Origin: Cricetomys ansorgei
Taxonomy: Eukaryota > Chordata > Mammalia > Rodentia > Nesomyidae
Length of the DNA: 64,000 bases
Direction: 5' to 3'
Assembly (NCBI GenBank): GCA_026225945.1
Contig: JAMJFZ010000320.1
Location: forward strand, 10,646,001 to 10,710,000
Shown: positions 13,451-25,699 of the stretch, in pieces
Numbering within the stretch: position 1 is the stretch's first letter
Layout of the letters: each line of letters opens with the position of its first letter
Made by a program: the position numbers and the translations under genes
Notes under the pieces: model-generated
What the model saw: only the letters and a program-made list of their open reading frames with translations
Database searches by the model: none
What the model was told of the DNA's origin: nothing

Positions 13451-13504
13451 GGAATACTAATCATTTGCTTAATCACTGGAATACTGAATCATTGCTTAAT
13501 CCAG
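13451..13504. repeat. 27-bp imperfect tandem duplication
   Basis: Two adjacent units starting ggaatactaatcatttgctt (13451) and ggaatactgaatcattgctt (13478) differ at only a few positions. Confidence 0.85.
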
Positions 13505-13536
13505 GGGTTTCCCTGGATTCTTGTTTCACATTTTCC

Positions 13537-13555
13537 TTTTTTTTTTTTTTTTTTT
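13537..13555. repeat. poly-T tract
   Basis: 19 consecutive T. Together with the A28 tract about 225 bp upstream it brackets the 27-bp tandem duplication. Confidence 0.9.
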
Positions 13556-14630
13556 AATTTTATGCTAAAATTTCTCAGGTCCCAGTCTGTCATGGGAAGA
13601 AACGTAGACAGTCCCTGATCTCTGAAATGTCAACGACAACATAGTTTTGGGGAGCCCGGCGACCCAGGAGCTTTTCCTGTCCTCCCAGGGAGCTATTGCA
13701 AAGGCAAGCTACGTGAAACCCTCCAGAGCCTGACCACAGCATCCTTGTTTCTGATTAGCTCAGCCTTCCAGGAGGCCTGATAAATAAATAACCAAAGCAA
13801 TCCTGTATAATGTATGAGGGTTACTTTCCAATGGTCATTTCAATTAGAATATTTTCAATTAGCAATAGCATGCTAATTTACCAAACAGGCATAGGAATTT
13901 ACTTTTCATTACAGGAAATGGAAATTTCGAAGTTTGGTTTTAAGAAGATAAAGGCTCCCTAGACAGAATATAAAACCATCTTTTTCTCCCAAATTCACTC
14001 TTCCTCTGACTTTGCTTTTTCCGTTTATAAGCAGCCTGATGGACTTTGATACCTAAAGAAAATGACCTCTGTTGAACTCAACTCTTCCATGAGTAGATGT
14101 TTCAGTCTTGGCGTCGTTCTCACTTTACCTATCAAGGCCACATCCCTTCCTAAACCTTTCGCTCTCTCTTCCATCCTCACCATGCAGCCATGGCCCTGGT
14201 CTATCCGCCAATGCTCCCCAGGTCTAAAATGATGGTTTCCCTGGCTTGAGCCTCGCTCTGCACTATTAACCCTTGGCACTGCTGCCTGTGAGGTTTGAAA
14301 TTAAGACACAATCACACCCTGACTCACAGAAACTCTTCTCTGCTTCTTACTTTTTCCAACATAAAGGATGCTCCTGGTCCTTGAATACAAGAGCCCATGA
14401 CTCTTCCTCTCCTTCATTTCCTCTTGCTGCCACTCCTCAGTTGCCTCCTGTGGGCAGAGTCCTGGCGCTGTTCTTTCATTTCTCCTAATCCCTGGAAACC
14501 CCGCTTCTCCAAGGCCCAACTCCACCATTTCTATTCTCCAATTAAAGTATTCCTGATTCCCCTCCTGTATCTGAATAGATGAACTCACCCTCGATTTTGG
14601 CACTAATTCTACAGTAGTATAACTGTTGTA
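13556..14630. other. unassigned stretch with conserved-looking AT-rich core
   Basis: About 13740-13940 has clustered AATTAG, CTAATT and AATAAATAA motifs typical of conserved developmental enhancers. The rest is pyrimidine-rich. No exon identified. Confidence 0.3.
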
Positions 14631-14755
14631 AGGTATAGTGGAACATTTCTGTAATCTCAGCACTTGGATGGCTGAGGCAGGAGGAATGCTGCCAGTTCTA
14701 GGCTAGCCTGGACTACAGAGTGAGATCCTGCCTCAAAAATAAGCAAACAAAACCA
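14631..14755 (+). mobile_element. B1 SINE
   Basis: 'ctgtaatctcagcacttgga', 'ggctgaggcaggaggaatgc' and 'ctagcctggactacagagtg' in order, then an A-rich tail with aagcaaacaaaa. Confidence 0.9.
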
Positions 14756-16019
14756 CATAAAAGGCCTTAGTATGTGCTTCCTACAGGGAAGTCCTGGTCC
14801 TGAGTTTTATTCTACTTCACATCACCAGAGAGGAACTTCCTCTGGAAGCAAATAAATGGATGGGTGGATATAAAAAGCCCTGGCTTCTCTGTGCATCTGG
14901 CTCCCTAGCTAGACTGCATATCTTCAGAGAACTAAAAGAGACTCTTACCTGTCTCTCCGGCCTCTCAGCTCATTATGATGTCTAGGACATATGGACGCTC
15001 AATGCATACTTGTAGAATTGGTTTGCGTATGATCGGCCAAAAGAGAAAAAAAAAGAAAATTGGCTCCAAGTATTAAAAAGAGAGAGAAAAATACTCTCTG
15101 AACTGATTTCTAATTAGCTCATTTTTAAAAAATTTGAATCATAATTTCTTCTCCTTTATAAAACACCACAGGCATTAATCCATGAAGATGCTTCCTCAGA
15201 AGCTCCTGGCTCTTTAGGCTAACCCAACTAAGGGGGGAAGCTTGCAGATAACGAAGTACTCCACACATACTTTCTGCTTTGAACTGTCTGGTGGAGGAAA
15301 GGATATGGATTCTGGTAGAAGGAAATTCCTGGAGAGACCTTACCACTATTTAAGTTGGGAATGAAAAAGAGCCCCACCTTCTTGAGAGGAGAATTTCAGT
15401 ATAGAGAGGTGTTCCTGGGAAGCCCAGTGGTCTCCCAACATGAGTGTCATTAAAAATAAAATGGTGTGACTGCAGATGTGATTCTGGGAAATGGGGCAAC
15501 ATCTGGGTGTACTAATGGACTTTCCGTGATAATCTCGAGTTTAGACACTTTTCTCCCCTCTTCTTCCTACCTCACAGGAAACAAGCTGCCATGCATCCAC
15601 AGAACTGGAGAAAATAAAACTCAAGTGCACAGAACTAGCTGCAAAGATTAATAAGTATAGAAAGAATGATTTCATGTTAATCTGATTCAATCCACTGGCA
15701 AAGATGCCCGCCCACACAATGGCAGGGTAGTGACTAAATGGGCCGGCGGCAGGGAGTTGGAGCGTGCCTGCCTCCTCCAGTCTTCCAGCATCGCTAACCC
15801 ACAAACAGTGAGGTTCTTCTCCAGCCTCCATTGCTATGGGATGCCCTTCACTTCTGAGCAACCAATTTCAGTTCTGTTATTTGAACTGGGAGGTGAAAGC
15901 AGACCCAACACGTTAAAGGACCATGACAAGCTTGGGTTTTGATAATATTAAACTAGGTCATATACTTTTACAGGGATGTCGTTTTTTCAACTTACAAGTT
16001 CGTAGAAATCCTCTGACAT
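14756..16019. other. unassigned non-coding stretch
   Basis: No repeat or splice-flanked coding frame recognised; A/GA-rich patch at 15040-15090. Confidence 0.5.
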
Positions 16020-16733
16020 ACACAAACCTGCACTGCAGGTAGAGGTGTGAAGCGCTGCAGCCGTTTGCAAGGCAGTCTGGCAGCTCCTTACAAAGCTGAA
16101 CATGCGCTTATCACGTGGTTCAGCAGTCACGTGCCTTGGAGTTTACCCAAATGTGCTGAAAACGTGTCTGCACAAAGAACTGCGCATGAGTGTTGACAGC
16201 CGCTTTATTCATGGTTGTTAGACCTTCCAAGTAACCAAAACGCTCTTCAGGAAATGAACGGATGGGTAAACTATAGTACAACAAAACAACACAATACCAT
16301 TCGGCACTAAAAGAATGTGTGCGGTCAAGCTACAAAAACATCTTAAATTTGTATCGCCAAACAAAGAAGCCAATGTGAAAAGGCAGCATATTGTCCAATC
16401 ACAACTATGGAGACAATTAAGGTCAGCAGGTGCCTAGGACCAGGGGATAGGTGGAGAGGCAAGAGCACAGAGGATTTTTAGGTCATTGGCACTCTTCCGT
16501 ATGATATTGCAATGATGGGCACGTGTCTCCATCACTGCATCCAAGCTCCTAGATGGGATAATACCAAGAGTGAAGACTAATAATTAGAGCAAGGTGAGAG
16601 AGTTCAACACAGGAGCCCACCTGATGGGGAGTGTTGGTGGAGGAACTGGGCGGGTGTAGAGGAATAAGAGGATGTCTCTGAACCTTCTGTTCAGTTCTGC
16701 TGCAAACCAAAACCAGCTCTAAAATTAAAGTCT
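16020..16733 (+). mobile_element. L1M LINE, ORF2 3' end and 3' UTR
   Basis: Order matches an ancient mammalian L1: 'gcaaggcagtctggcagctc', 'cggatgggtaaactatagta', 'ggcactaaaagaatgtgtgc', then 3' UTR text ending 'cagctctaaaattaaagtct'. ORF2 coding is dead (many stops and frameshifts). The terminal block is intact and directly abuts a SINE. Confidence 0.85.
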
Positions 16734-16734
16734 A

Positions 16735-16905
16735 GGGGCTGGAGAGACGACTTAGAGGTCAACAGCACCTGTTACACTTTCATAAAAAGCCGGAGTCTGG
16801 ATCCTGGAAGCCAGGCATCCACAAAGGGCTTTGACTCCACCTCGGAGGGAGCTGGTCTCCTCCTGTGATGTCATACCCCGCACGTACACACACGTGGCCA
16901 TACAA
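16735..16905 (+). mobile_element. B2/B3-type SINE
   Basis: Starts with ggggctggagagacgactta, the classic tRNA-derived head, immediately after the L1 3' terminus. The body is diverged and ends in a cacgtacacacacg-type CA-rich stretch. Confidence 0.7.
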
Positions 16906-16957
16906 GCAACCTCAGGTGTCTCATGAAGCAGATACGCCATGAAATGCAGAGTGCTCA

Positions 16958-17155
16958 GAGATGAGGGGGAGGGGGAGGCAGAAGGAAAGGAATAAAGGAG
17001 AAGAGGGGAGTGAAGAAAGGAAAGGGAAATGAGGGATCTCAGAGGGAAGGGGGAGAGGAGAAGAAAGAGGAGAAAGAAGACTAGACAGAGGGAGGAAGGG
17101 GAAGGGGAGGAAGAAAAGAGAATGGAAGGAGGAAGAGGGAAAGGAGGGGTAGGAT
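16958..17155. repeat. polypurine (GGA/GAA-rich) tract
   Basis: About 200 bp almost free of pyrimidines on the plus strand, with runs such as gagggggagggggaggcaga. Imperfect, not a simple unit array. The 101-codon frame across it is compositional. Confidence 0.9.
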
Positions 17156-18349
17156 GGTTAAAGAATTCTCATTCCCCACAGCAAGTAAGGGGAGTTCTAA
17201 AAGACTCACTACAGGAAGCACACAAGCGAGTCAGTCAGCACTGTTTCATACCTCCACAAACTGAGAATACTAGAGAAATGGAATACTCCAGTCACATGGC
17301 CATTGCCAACATCCTACAAACAAGAGCACAGTGAGCATAGTGAAATCTATTAAGAAAATTAAAAAAGAAATTTACAGAAGAATTCTTTCTTTTTCCTTCT
17401 AAGTCCCCCCACATACACTTCTAAATTGGCGTTATATTGCTCCCTGGGGCTAAAACAGGAAACATGTTAGATGAGGGGGGAAAACAGCATGTAGGGATTT
17501 ATGTTATACAGGCAGGATTGGAACAGGAGCAGGAGATTTAACTACGTTTATATCTGACCAAATTCAATGCCAACCACAGTGGAATAAATGGGAAGGAGAT
17601 GACTATTTACTGTCTCCACAGAAAGTAAGGAGTAAATGCAGAATAAAACACAAGGCTACGGTTGGGAGGGAGGGGTATCACGTAAGCGGAAAGTTCATTG
17701 CTGCTTCCCAGCGGTCACAGTGTGCAGGTGAATGTGATGTACAGATGCACCCACTTCCGTGTTCTGAGACATCAATGGCTGTAAGATAGAGACACAAAGG
17801 GCAATCGGAAACTGGGGGAGGAAGCAGGACTGCAGCAGGGAGCAGAAGTTAGGAGAGGCTGCATCTGCTAAAGTCATAGCCAGAGGTGAGAGAAAACTGG
17901 GCCAGGGTTAGATTCACAGGTTCATTCATGCATTTGACAAGAATGTGGCCAGAACCTGTCAGTGACTCTGCAAACAGAGTAAGATCAGGGATTCAGTAAA
18001 ATAGGGCTGCCAGAGATGAGGCTGTACACAGCTCCGAATGTTCGGTTGCAGTTTCTGCAGATACGATGGAGGCTCTGGACCCTGTTTACTCTGCATTCCT
18101 TGCTCCTCCAGGACTCCTCTCTCATGCAACATTGGCAAGCTAAGACCCGAATCTGCCACAATCTTGAAGCTGGGACTTCAAGGGTTCCATGATGCCCTTG
18201 CATTTGGTTTAGAAGGTGGAAATGAGGTAGAGATAATCTTCCTGACCTTTGTGCTCTGTTTCCCACTTTGATAAGATCAGAGAGATGTGTGCTTTCTTGA
18301 CAGCATCATTCTGCAGCACATCATCTTCCTGAGTGAGGAAGGCAAGTAC
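17156..18349. other. unassigned non-coding stretch
   Basis: No repeat recognised; ordinary composition with no convincing exon. Confidence 0.5.
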
Positions 18350-18719
18350 TGTAGATTAGATCTTGAATGTCCCCGAAGGTCCAGAAGCTAATGACTTGGC
18401 CATGAGCCTGCAGCACGATTAGAAAGTTTTAAAACCTTAGGAACTAGGACCTTGTGAAAGGAATCCAGGTTACTCTAGCTGTGTCCCTGGAGGGGATACT
18501 GAAATATCAGCCTCTTCTTGTCTCTCTTTGTTTCCTAGCTACCAGAGAATTAACGTGTTCCTCTACCGTGATGTAGTGCCTTACCACCAGACCAAGAGAA
18601 ACAAATCCAACCAATAATGGACTGAGATCTCCAAAACTGAGAGCCCAACAAATCCTTTCCACTTTTGAAATTGATTGTCGTAAGTATTTTGTCAAAATAA
18701 TGGAAGGATGGCTGGCACA
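18350..18719 (+). mobile_element. MaLR solo LTR (MST/MT-like)
   Basis: Begins tgtagattagatcttgaatg and ends with a diverged 'attttgtcaaaataatgg..ggcaca', giving TG...CA ends about 370 bp apart. The interior carries 'ccaaccaataatggactgag' and a degraded poly-A signal region as in MaLR LTRs. No clear target-site duplication. Confidence 0.65.
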
Positions 18720-19384
18720 TCTGATGAGAAGCCTCTCTGCCTTCCTGACCCATGGATCGTGACTACGGCTGAAAGACTTTTACTTAGATACTTCTTCCAA
18801 AGACTTTAGAGACAGGACATATCTTCTCTTCTATATCTCCTCTGATTTCAGAGTCCACAAATCCCCACATTAAATACTTTCCTCGTCTATATTTTTAAAA
18901 ATTCGTACGACAGCAGAAGGAGGCAGTCTGGAAAATGAAAGGAGACCAACAGGAAGGGGAAACATGTCCAGAGAAGTAAAAGGGGAGAATATGATCAAGC
19001 ACATTTTATACGTGGATGAGTACGTCATATGGAACCTGTTCATATATTAATTAACCTGTTATATAATTAATATATACTAATAAAAATGAATGCTAAATGT
19101 AAGAATATATCTTTACCTATTCAAAATACTAAGAATAACTTCTGTTTCCTATACTGATTCCTGACTGGTATAACCATAATAATTAAGTAAAGCAGAGGCA
19201 GACTTATGTTTCAAGGAGTCACATTGTCCACTGCTTGGAAACAGGGTTGTGGTGCCCAGATTGAATGAAACAGTGGTGACTGGAGAAAAATAAAGATGGA
19301 AACAATGTTTCACAAATAGGAGAAGTACTTGAAATGCTATGACACAGAAGCCAGAGAAGCAGACCCCCAAATGACAATAAACTA
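18720..19384. other. unassigned AT-rich stretch
   Basis: TAATTAATATA-type sequence at 19045-19090; no repeat named. Confidence 0.5.
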
Positions 19385-19762
19385 CTGTTCTAGTTTGTTT
19401 TTCTGCTGCTATAATAAAACACTGGCCAAAACCAACTCATTAGATGAAAGGGTTTATTTGTCTTATAGGTTATAATTCATAATCAAGGAAGTCAGGGCAG
19501 GGAACGGAAGTAAAGACTATGGAGCAATGCTGGTTACAAGCCTGCTTCCCCTAGATTGTTCAGATATCTTTCTTCTATACCCCAGGCCCACCTCCTTAGG
19601 GATAGCACTGCCCACAGTGGGCTGAGCCCTCCTACATCAATTAGCAATCAGTAAAATGCCCCTCAGACGGGTCAGTCTGATGGGGGCAATTCCTCACTTG
19701 AGGTTCCCTCTTTCCAGATGACTCTAGCTTGTGTCAAGTTGATAACTGAAGCTAACTATGGC
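19385..19762 (-). mobile_element. rodent LTR-like repeat (copy 1)
   Basis: In reverse complement it runs from 'atcaacttgacacaagctag' through 'gggctcagcccactgtgggc' to 'aataaaccctttcat' and 'ttttattatagcagcagaaa', the layout of a rodent LTR-type repeat with its own poly-A signal. A second copy lies at 54491-54909. I am not certain of the family name. Confidence 0.7.
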
Positions 19763-19969
19763 AATTAGGAAATTCCCAGAAGAAAGGATGGTATTTACCA
19801 TCAGGTGGCCCTTAGTAGGGGAGAGTGGGGAAGAGGAAAATAAGCTACCTTCATTGGTCTAAAGGAAAAAGAATGAGGCCTTCCTATGGGCCACATTCAA
19901 AATACTTAGAGGGAAGAACTAGGCCAGGCATGGAACAAAGCCAATTCTTTTAATATTTATCTCATTTTT

Positions 19970-20150
19970 ATCTCATTTTTCATTATGTGTATATGGGAAA
20001 GTGGGGTATGCTCACTTGAGTACAGGTGCCCTTGAAGGCCAGAGGCATTAGATCTCCTGGCACTGGAGTAGTGAGCCACCTGATGTGGGCACTGGAAAGT
20101 TAACTCAGGACAGTAGGCACTCTTAACCGTTGAGCCATCTCTCCAGTTCC
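19970..20150 (-). mobile_element. B2/B3-type SINE
   Basis: Ends on the plus strand with cttaaccgttgagccatctc plus tccag, the reversed tRNA-like head. The body includes gaggcattagatctcctggc. Confidence 0.85.
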
Positions 20151-21243
20151 AAGCATGAGTTCAGTGATACTTATGTCCAGAGAGAAGAGTGGAGAGGAGA
20201 TGTCAAAAGTATGGTCAACTAAACGTATAAAAAGAGTAAAGCTTGCATTCATGTAAACATTTCAATGTAATCCCTAAATGATGAGGGAAGAGATGAACTA
20301 CCCTTTGAGAAAGAACATAGTAGGGCTACAGTAAGACCACTGTGGTTCCCAACCTGCTATCTACAAGGGAATGATGAGGATCTGAAGCGCCGTCTTCAGG
20401 TTGCAATGAGCCTAAAGAGATTACGTGTTTGCCTCTGAACAAACTTCGCGCAAACAGAAGCTATTTATTTCATTTGGGTTGGAATTATATCAGCCCATTG
20501 CATAGCACTGATTATTCCAGGCTGAACAATAACTATGGTAGGTGGTTAAATTTATCCTCTGGTAACCAAATGAAAGTGATTACAAATTAACTACCATTCA
20601 TTAAACGCTGTCATTTTTTTTTTAATCTTCCAAAACATACATCTATGGTAGGGAATCATGAAAAGTGCCCTTTGTGGGAAAACAACTATTAACTGTCATC
20701 AGAATTAACACAATACAGCCAGACATTATTTAATTTTCTAAATATTTGTGGCCAGAATACAAAGTAATTCCATCAAGCAGTAAACAGGTTAATTAAAGTA
20801 TAATCTAATAGTGTGCAACATGGCTTGATGACTAAAGACTTCAGCCAAGCTAGAGAAGGTACAGTTAAAATCCAAAGCATGGGTCTATGAGAGCATTCCA
20901 AGTAGACATGCAGTTTTAGGGTCTCAGTGGCACAGCATGCATAAAAAGGGAGTCTACATATCCACCTGAACCCCAGCAGCTCCCAACTTTAGAACTAACA
21001 AAACAGCACAACAGTTAGGAGGATTACTTGCTTAGCCAGTAAATATAAGCTTGAAAAACTCAGCAAAACATGGAAATAATATAATCAAATCTTTCATAGC
21101 AACATCATTATTTGTGATAATTAAAGTGCTAATTTAAGAGATTTGGAATATTAAAAACTACCTAATAAATAAGCATTGTGATGCTAATTAAAGTATGTGG
21201 TTGGGTAAACTCTAACTTGGGATTTCAAATTAAAGGCTAGAGT
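20151..21243. other. AT-rich stretch, candidate conserved non-coding DNA
   Basis: 20450-20830 and 21080-21215 are dense in TTAATTAAAG, GTGCTAATTT and TAATCTAATA motifs and lack recognisable repeats. The look is that of a developmental enhancer, but conservation cannot be tested here. Confidence 0.3.
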
Positions 21244-21388
21244 CTGGCATGGTGGTGTACACCTTTAGTACCAGGACATAGGAGGCAGAGGCAAGTGGAT
21301 CTCTGTGAGCTTGAGGCCAGCCTTGTTGACATAGTGAGTAACAGGCCAGCCAGGGCTACATAATAAGACACCATCTCAAAAAGAAAGC
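21244..21388 (+). mobile_element. B1 SINE
   Basis: 'ctggcatggtggtgtacacc', 'ggaggcagaggcaagtggat' and 'gagcttgaggccagccttgt' in order, ending in ccatctcaaaaagaaag. Confidence 0.92.
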
Positions 21389-22599
21389 TGCAAAATTTGT
21401 GAAAATAATGAAATGCTTACCAGAATGTAAGTTTTACTGTTTTCATACACTTAGTTCAGTAGATTTATAAGAATAAGGAAGATTTTGTTTGCTATATAGA
21501 AAAAAAATTAAGAAATAAAGAAAAAGAATAAAATAGATAAAATAAAATAAAGAAAAAAAGCTATCAAAATTATTAATATATTAAAATGTTTCTAGCAGAA
21601 TTTAATTAAATAAAACCAAACTGCAACCATCATATTTCTTATAAGTGGGTATTTATATTCATAAATTGGAGAATAATATTTGCAAATTAAAGCCTTAAGG
21701 GGGAAAAAGTAGGCTTTCAAATTTGCAACTTTAATGAACTAAAAATTAATGTTTAAATGGCTGGCAAACACAAATAGCCTTCCTGAGGCACAAAAGTCCT
21801 ACCAAAAATATTTTTAACTCACACTGTATCCAAGAATCTACAGTGTCACCAACTGGAGACACAAAGATGAGCAAAATCAAGTGGAGAGAACAGAGAAGCG
21901 GAGGCAGCGTGGCTGAGAGCAGCACCTCAAGGTTTCAAAGGTCAGGATGTTTGGGGAGCTCAGAATAAACAGAGAGATGAAGGAGTGAGAGAGATCCCTT
22001 TGGAGTGGGGGGAAATCTGAACAGAGTCCACGCAGTGTGACTACAGAGTCACCCGGGATGGCGGCTGGCTCCAATCTCAGCCACAGCAAACTAGGGTACC
22101 ATTTATGGTGGATGAGGTGAAGCAGGTAGATTTTAGTCTTCCAAGGTAAGGTCTGAGATAGCTGCCAAGGTAGACCCAGTAAAAATAAAAATGAAACTCC
22201 CAAGAAGTAAGGCTACAGTCCTGTGAGGCCAAGGTTTTCTCCAAGACAGGGAAGCTCCTTCAGCTGGCTGCAAGCTCACTGTTGTGCCAGCAGCAGTGTG
22301 GAATGGTGTGCCCAGTACAGAAGCTACACCCGATACACTGGAGCCTATCTACACAGAGGGGAATTTCAGGCTGACAGTAAAGGAAGAGTCCCTGCCTCAC
22401 AGAATATTAAACTCCAATACACGTAGTCCATTGATCTCAATCCTAGTTACACTTAAAAGAACATGAAAACCCCAACTCAGATCTACTGCACCCCCCTAGG
22501 GAGTTAGAGACCTGGGTGGTAAGTTTATATACATGTATTTTGTTACGGTATGTTTTTGGTTTGTTTGTTTCTTTCTTTGAGTAATATAAGTGGTAATAT
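21389..22599. other. unassigned stretch
   Basis: A-rich, low-complexity at 21480-21570. The 108-codon minus frame at 21877-22203 has no recognisable domain. Confidence 0.5.
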
Positions 22600-22679
22600 A
22601 TGTTTGTTGTTAAAACAACAAATGACAAACAATACAGGTATATAACATGGAAAGAAAAATCTTTCTTTCCTCTCCCTAA

Positions 22680-22857
22680 GTCCAAAGGTATATGTTCTAT
22701 AATTAGAGGGGGGGGGACAAAGGGAGGGAGAGGATTGATTAATGAATATTAGAAGCTCAGTATAATTGTAACAATTGAATTAGGGTTGTAAGTGTTCATT
22801 GTAAAAGTCTTCCAATATTCTTGTATTTTAAATCTTACAATAAAAATTTGGGAAAAC
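22680..22857 (+). mobile_element. possible L1M 3' terminus
   Basis: 'gttcattgtaaaagtcttcc' through 'ttgtattttaaatcttac' to 'aataaaaatttgggaaaa' parallels old L1 tails. A poly-G run lies at about 22708-22716. Confidence 0.5.
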
Positions 22858-25414
22858 CAAGGTCTGACTGAGTAGCATGTTTAAACAGAGTTGAGCTAAC
22901 TTTATTAATAAAAGGACTTAGAGCCACAGAGATAACATCAGCTATCACTCTAGGCTCCCATGGACTGTGATCTGGCTGTACTAAAAAAAAAAAAAAAATA
23001 CAAAAAAAGGAACCTGAGATGAAATAAATTACTAGTTCCCATTCTAATTTTTGGGCTCCTCTGAGATAGTAACTCTGATGTCAGCCATCATGGGGCCTTT
23101 GACCCTTCTGTTTCTGCTAATTACTCTTAGCTTTTGAATCATTAATGCCTTAACTAGATAAATAAATTCCCATCTTGGGTGCCATTAAGCTGATGATTAT
23201 TCGACCCCAGTATAAACAGGTACCCCACGCAGAGTCCTTGACTCAGAATACAACTCAAGGCAGGAATGTGAGAGTTAACGTTACGTTTTAAGTTTCAATT
23301 ACTGTGCCTAATAAAAATGCCTTTAACCTGTAAACCCCATTTACTCAAGGACGGATAACTTCCTGGAATGCTGGAGGGTATTGTTCATGTAGGATAACAA
23401 GCCACATGTTTTCATAAACAAGCGTGGTTGCCCAAACTGCACGGGGATGTGCTTGATCACAAACAGGAGGAAGGTACACAGGCAGGAAGTACGTCAGGAT
23501 GTAGGCTTGCTCCTGATTGTGCTAGGAGGAAAGCCGGAAGCATGTAGCCTTGTAGGTTTGTCTTCATAAGGCTCTGACTAATGTATTTTGCCACCATTCT
23601 CTGGGAATCTCGGGTATGAATCCAGTCAGCGTCCACTGTCTTGGCCAGTATTTTATAGAGCTTGCTTCAAATTTGGCTCAAAAATTGTGGTAGTAGGTCT
23701 TATTCTTGCCTAGTGGGATTAACGGAACCCAAGTCTTCTGACCATTAGCCTGTCTTCTTCTCACAATTCATACAACCTCTAGCCAGAAAGGCAGCCCCAA
23801 ATCAGGTCAAGAAAAGAAACCAGTTGCCTGTTCTGGCCTTCATCCATCTGGGATCTTTGTATTTTGAATCTTCTTGAAGACAACAGTTATTGCTGTAGAA
23901 CTGGGATGCTACCATTTCATTTTTGCACACGTTGATTTAATTACACTTCTGCCTCCTGATTTACATCACCTCCAAGTACCTTAATATCCCAGAGAAAACT
24001 CAAGCACACCTCTGTTCTCACGTCTCAACAATGCATCTGAGTCTATCAAAACTCTACGGTGGCAAAGAGAAGAAAAAAGAAGGTTCAAAATTTTAAGTGT
24101 TTTCTTCTAAAATAAAGTGCATTGACAGTGTTAAGAACATTCCTGAATAGACCTTATTCACACATTCAATGGTGTTGCTTAGTGGGAACTATGAATATAA
24201 GGGAAAGTTTATAGTTTCTTTTTTGACATTTTTATGAATGGTAAAATTTATCTTGTGGGAGGAAATAGGAGGATTAAATTCCTAAGTCTAATCCTAAGCA
24301 ATAATGATATAAAATAAGAGTGCTGGTTATTGTCATATATACATAATATATTAATATTATATATGATGTAATATATATATAGTATATATAATATATTAAC
24401 ATTGTCGGACTTTTTTCCTGACAAATACAACATAAAAAAAAAGACTTGGAATTTTTATAACTCGTTTTATGTTATTAGATAAGTTGAATGTTGGGACTCT
24501 TTATTTCCTAGTCAAGGGGGAGTTTTGAGGGATGCCTATTTCTCTTGGGTTTTCATTCTTCCCAGTCAACAGTGTGAAATGTACAAACAAAAGAAGCAGA
24601 GATGTCAGGAAAGCTGGTTTCTAGTCCTAGCTTTCCATCTTCATCAATGATGAAAACAAGCACAAAACTCTCCTCCTGTCTGTTCACCTAAGAGACATTT
24701 GGCAAGCAGTATCCCTAAGGGGTTGCTATAAAGCCCAGAATGAATATTTTTCTCACATCCTAACATTCTCATTCACTTTGCTCTAATTCCCATCGAGCTC
24801 CCCACAGTTCAGTCTGTAAGGAAAACTCCCAAAGGGAAAAGAGAAGGGCAAGAGTTCTTTGAAAAAGACACTGTTGTTTGTTTTCTTAGGGTCAATTTTT
24901 TTCTTCTGTATCTGCAAAACAAACAAGGGTTGAAGGAGCAAAGGGTGGGTCTGGGGCAGAAGGGATTATTTTTAGATGTTAATTAAATTAATTTTAAGAC
25001 TAGCTCTTATAGGTGGTCATTATTCTTATAATGTTAAGTAGCTCCTTCACACTGAAAATTACTCTTGTCCAAATATTGGTACCAAAAGATAAGCTGAACA
25101 AGATTCTGGTAGTTAGACCAGAGCCTTGTACTCTGTGTGCCCTGGGGAAAGGTTAAGGAAAGCAAAGCAAACTAAAGTGATGACAGATCTCTTATTCCCA
25201 GGCCACCAATGCTCTGGGTCATTTCTGGTGTTAAATCCCTGGAGTGGTGAGCAGCTAAATCATTAACAAATGAGAGCTCTGGGCTGGGTCTGGAGAGAGC
25301 TCTCCATTCACTGTGGAGAACCGTCACAGGAACCCTCCCAGAGCAGGCATGGAGCCAGACTGCCCTTCTTAGAGTCCTGGGTCTACTCATTTCTGGATAT
25401 ATTAGCTGCTTTTC
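22858..25414. other. unassigned stretch with AT-rich islands
   Basis: Poly-A at 22983-22999, a TA-rich zone at 24336-24402 and conserved-looking TAATTACT/ATTAAG clusters at 23110-23230 and 24960-25050. No exon found. Confidence 0.4.
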
Positions 25415-25690
25415 TCACATCTCTGACAGAATAGCTAAGAGCAACAGCGTAAGGGCTTATTCTGGCTCCCAGCTCCAGTGGATCTTCTACGTGCCAGGGA
25501 AGGCACATATGGAGAGCAGGTCCAGACTGTGGCAGTGGCAGCAAAGGGATTCCAGTGGCAGTCAGGAAGCAGCTGACCCCAGAGAAATTTGGGGCCAGCC
25601 CCTACTGTTTGCATCTGACAGCTAGACTCCAAGTCCCAAAAGCAAACAGCGCCACCAACTGGGGAACAAGTGTTCAAATCTATAAACTTG
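25415..25690 (-). mobile_element. MT-family MaLR LTR
   Basis: Plus strand reads 'gggcttattctggctcccag' at one end and 'aacagcgccaccaactgggg' plus 'aacaagtgttcaaat' at the other, the reversed MT LTR. The interior is heavily diverged. Confidence 0.65.
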
Positions 25691-25699
25691 TTAAGACTC

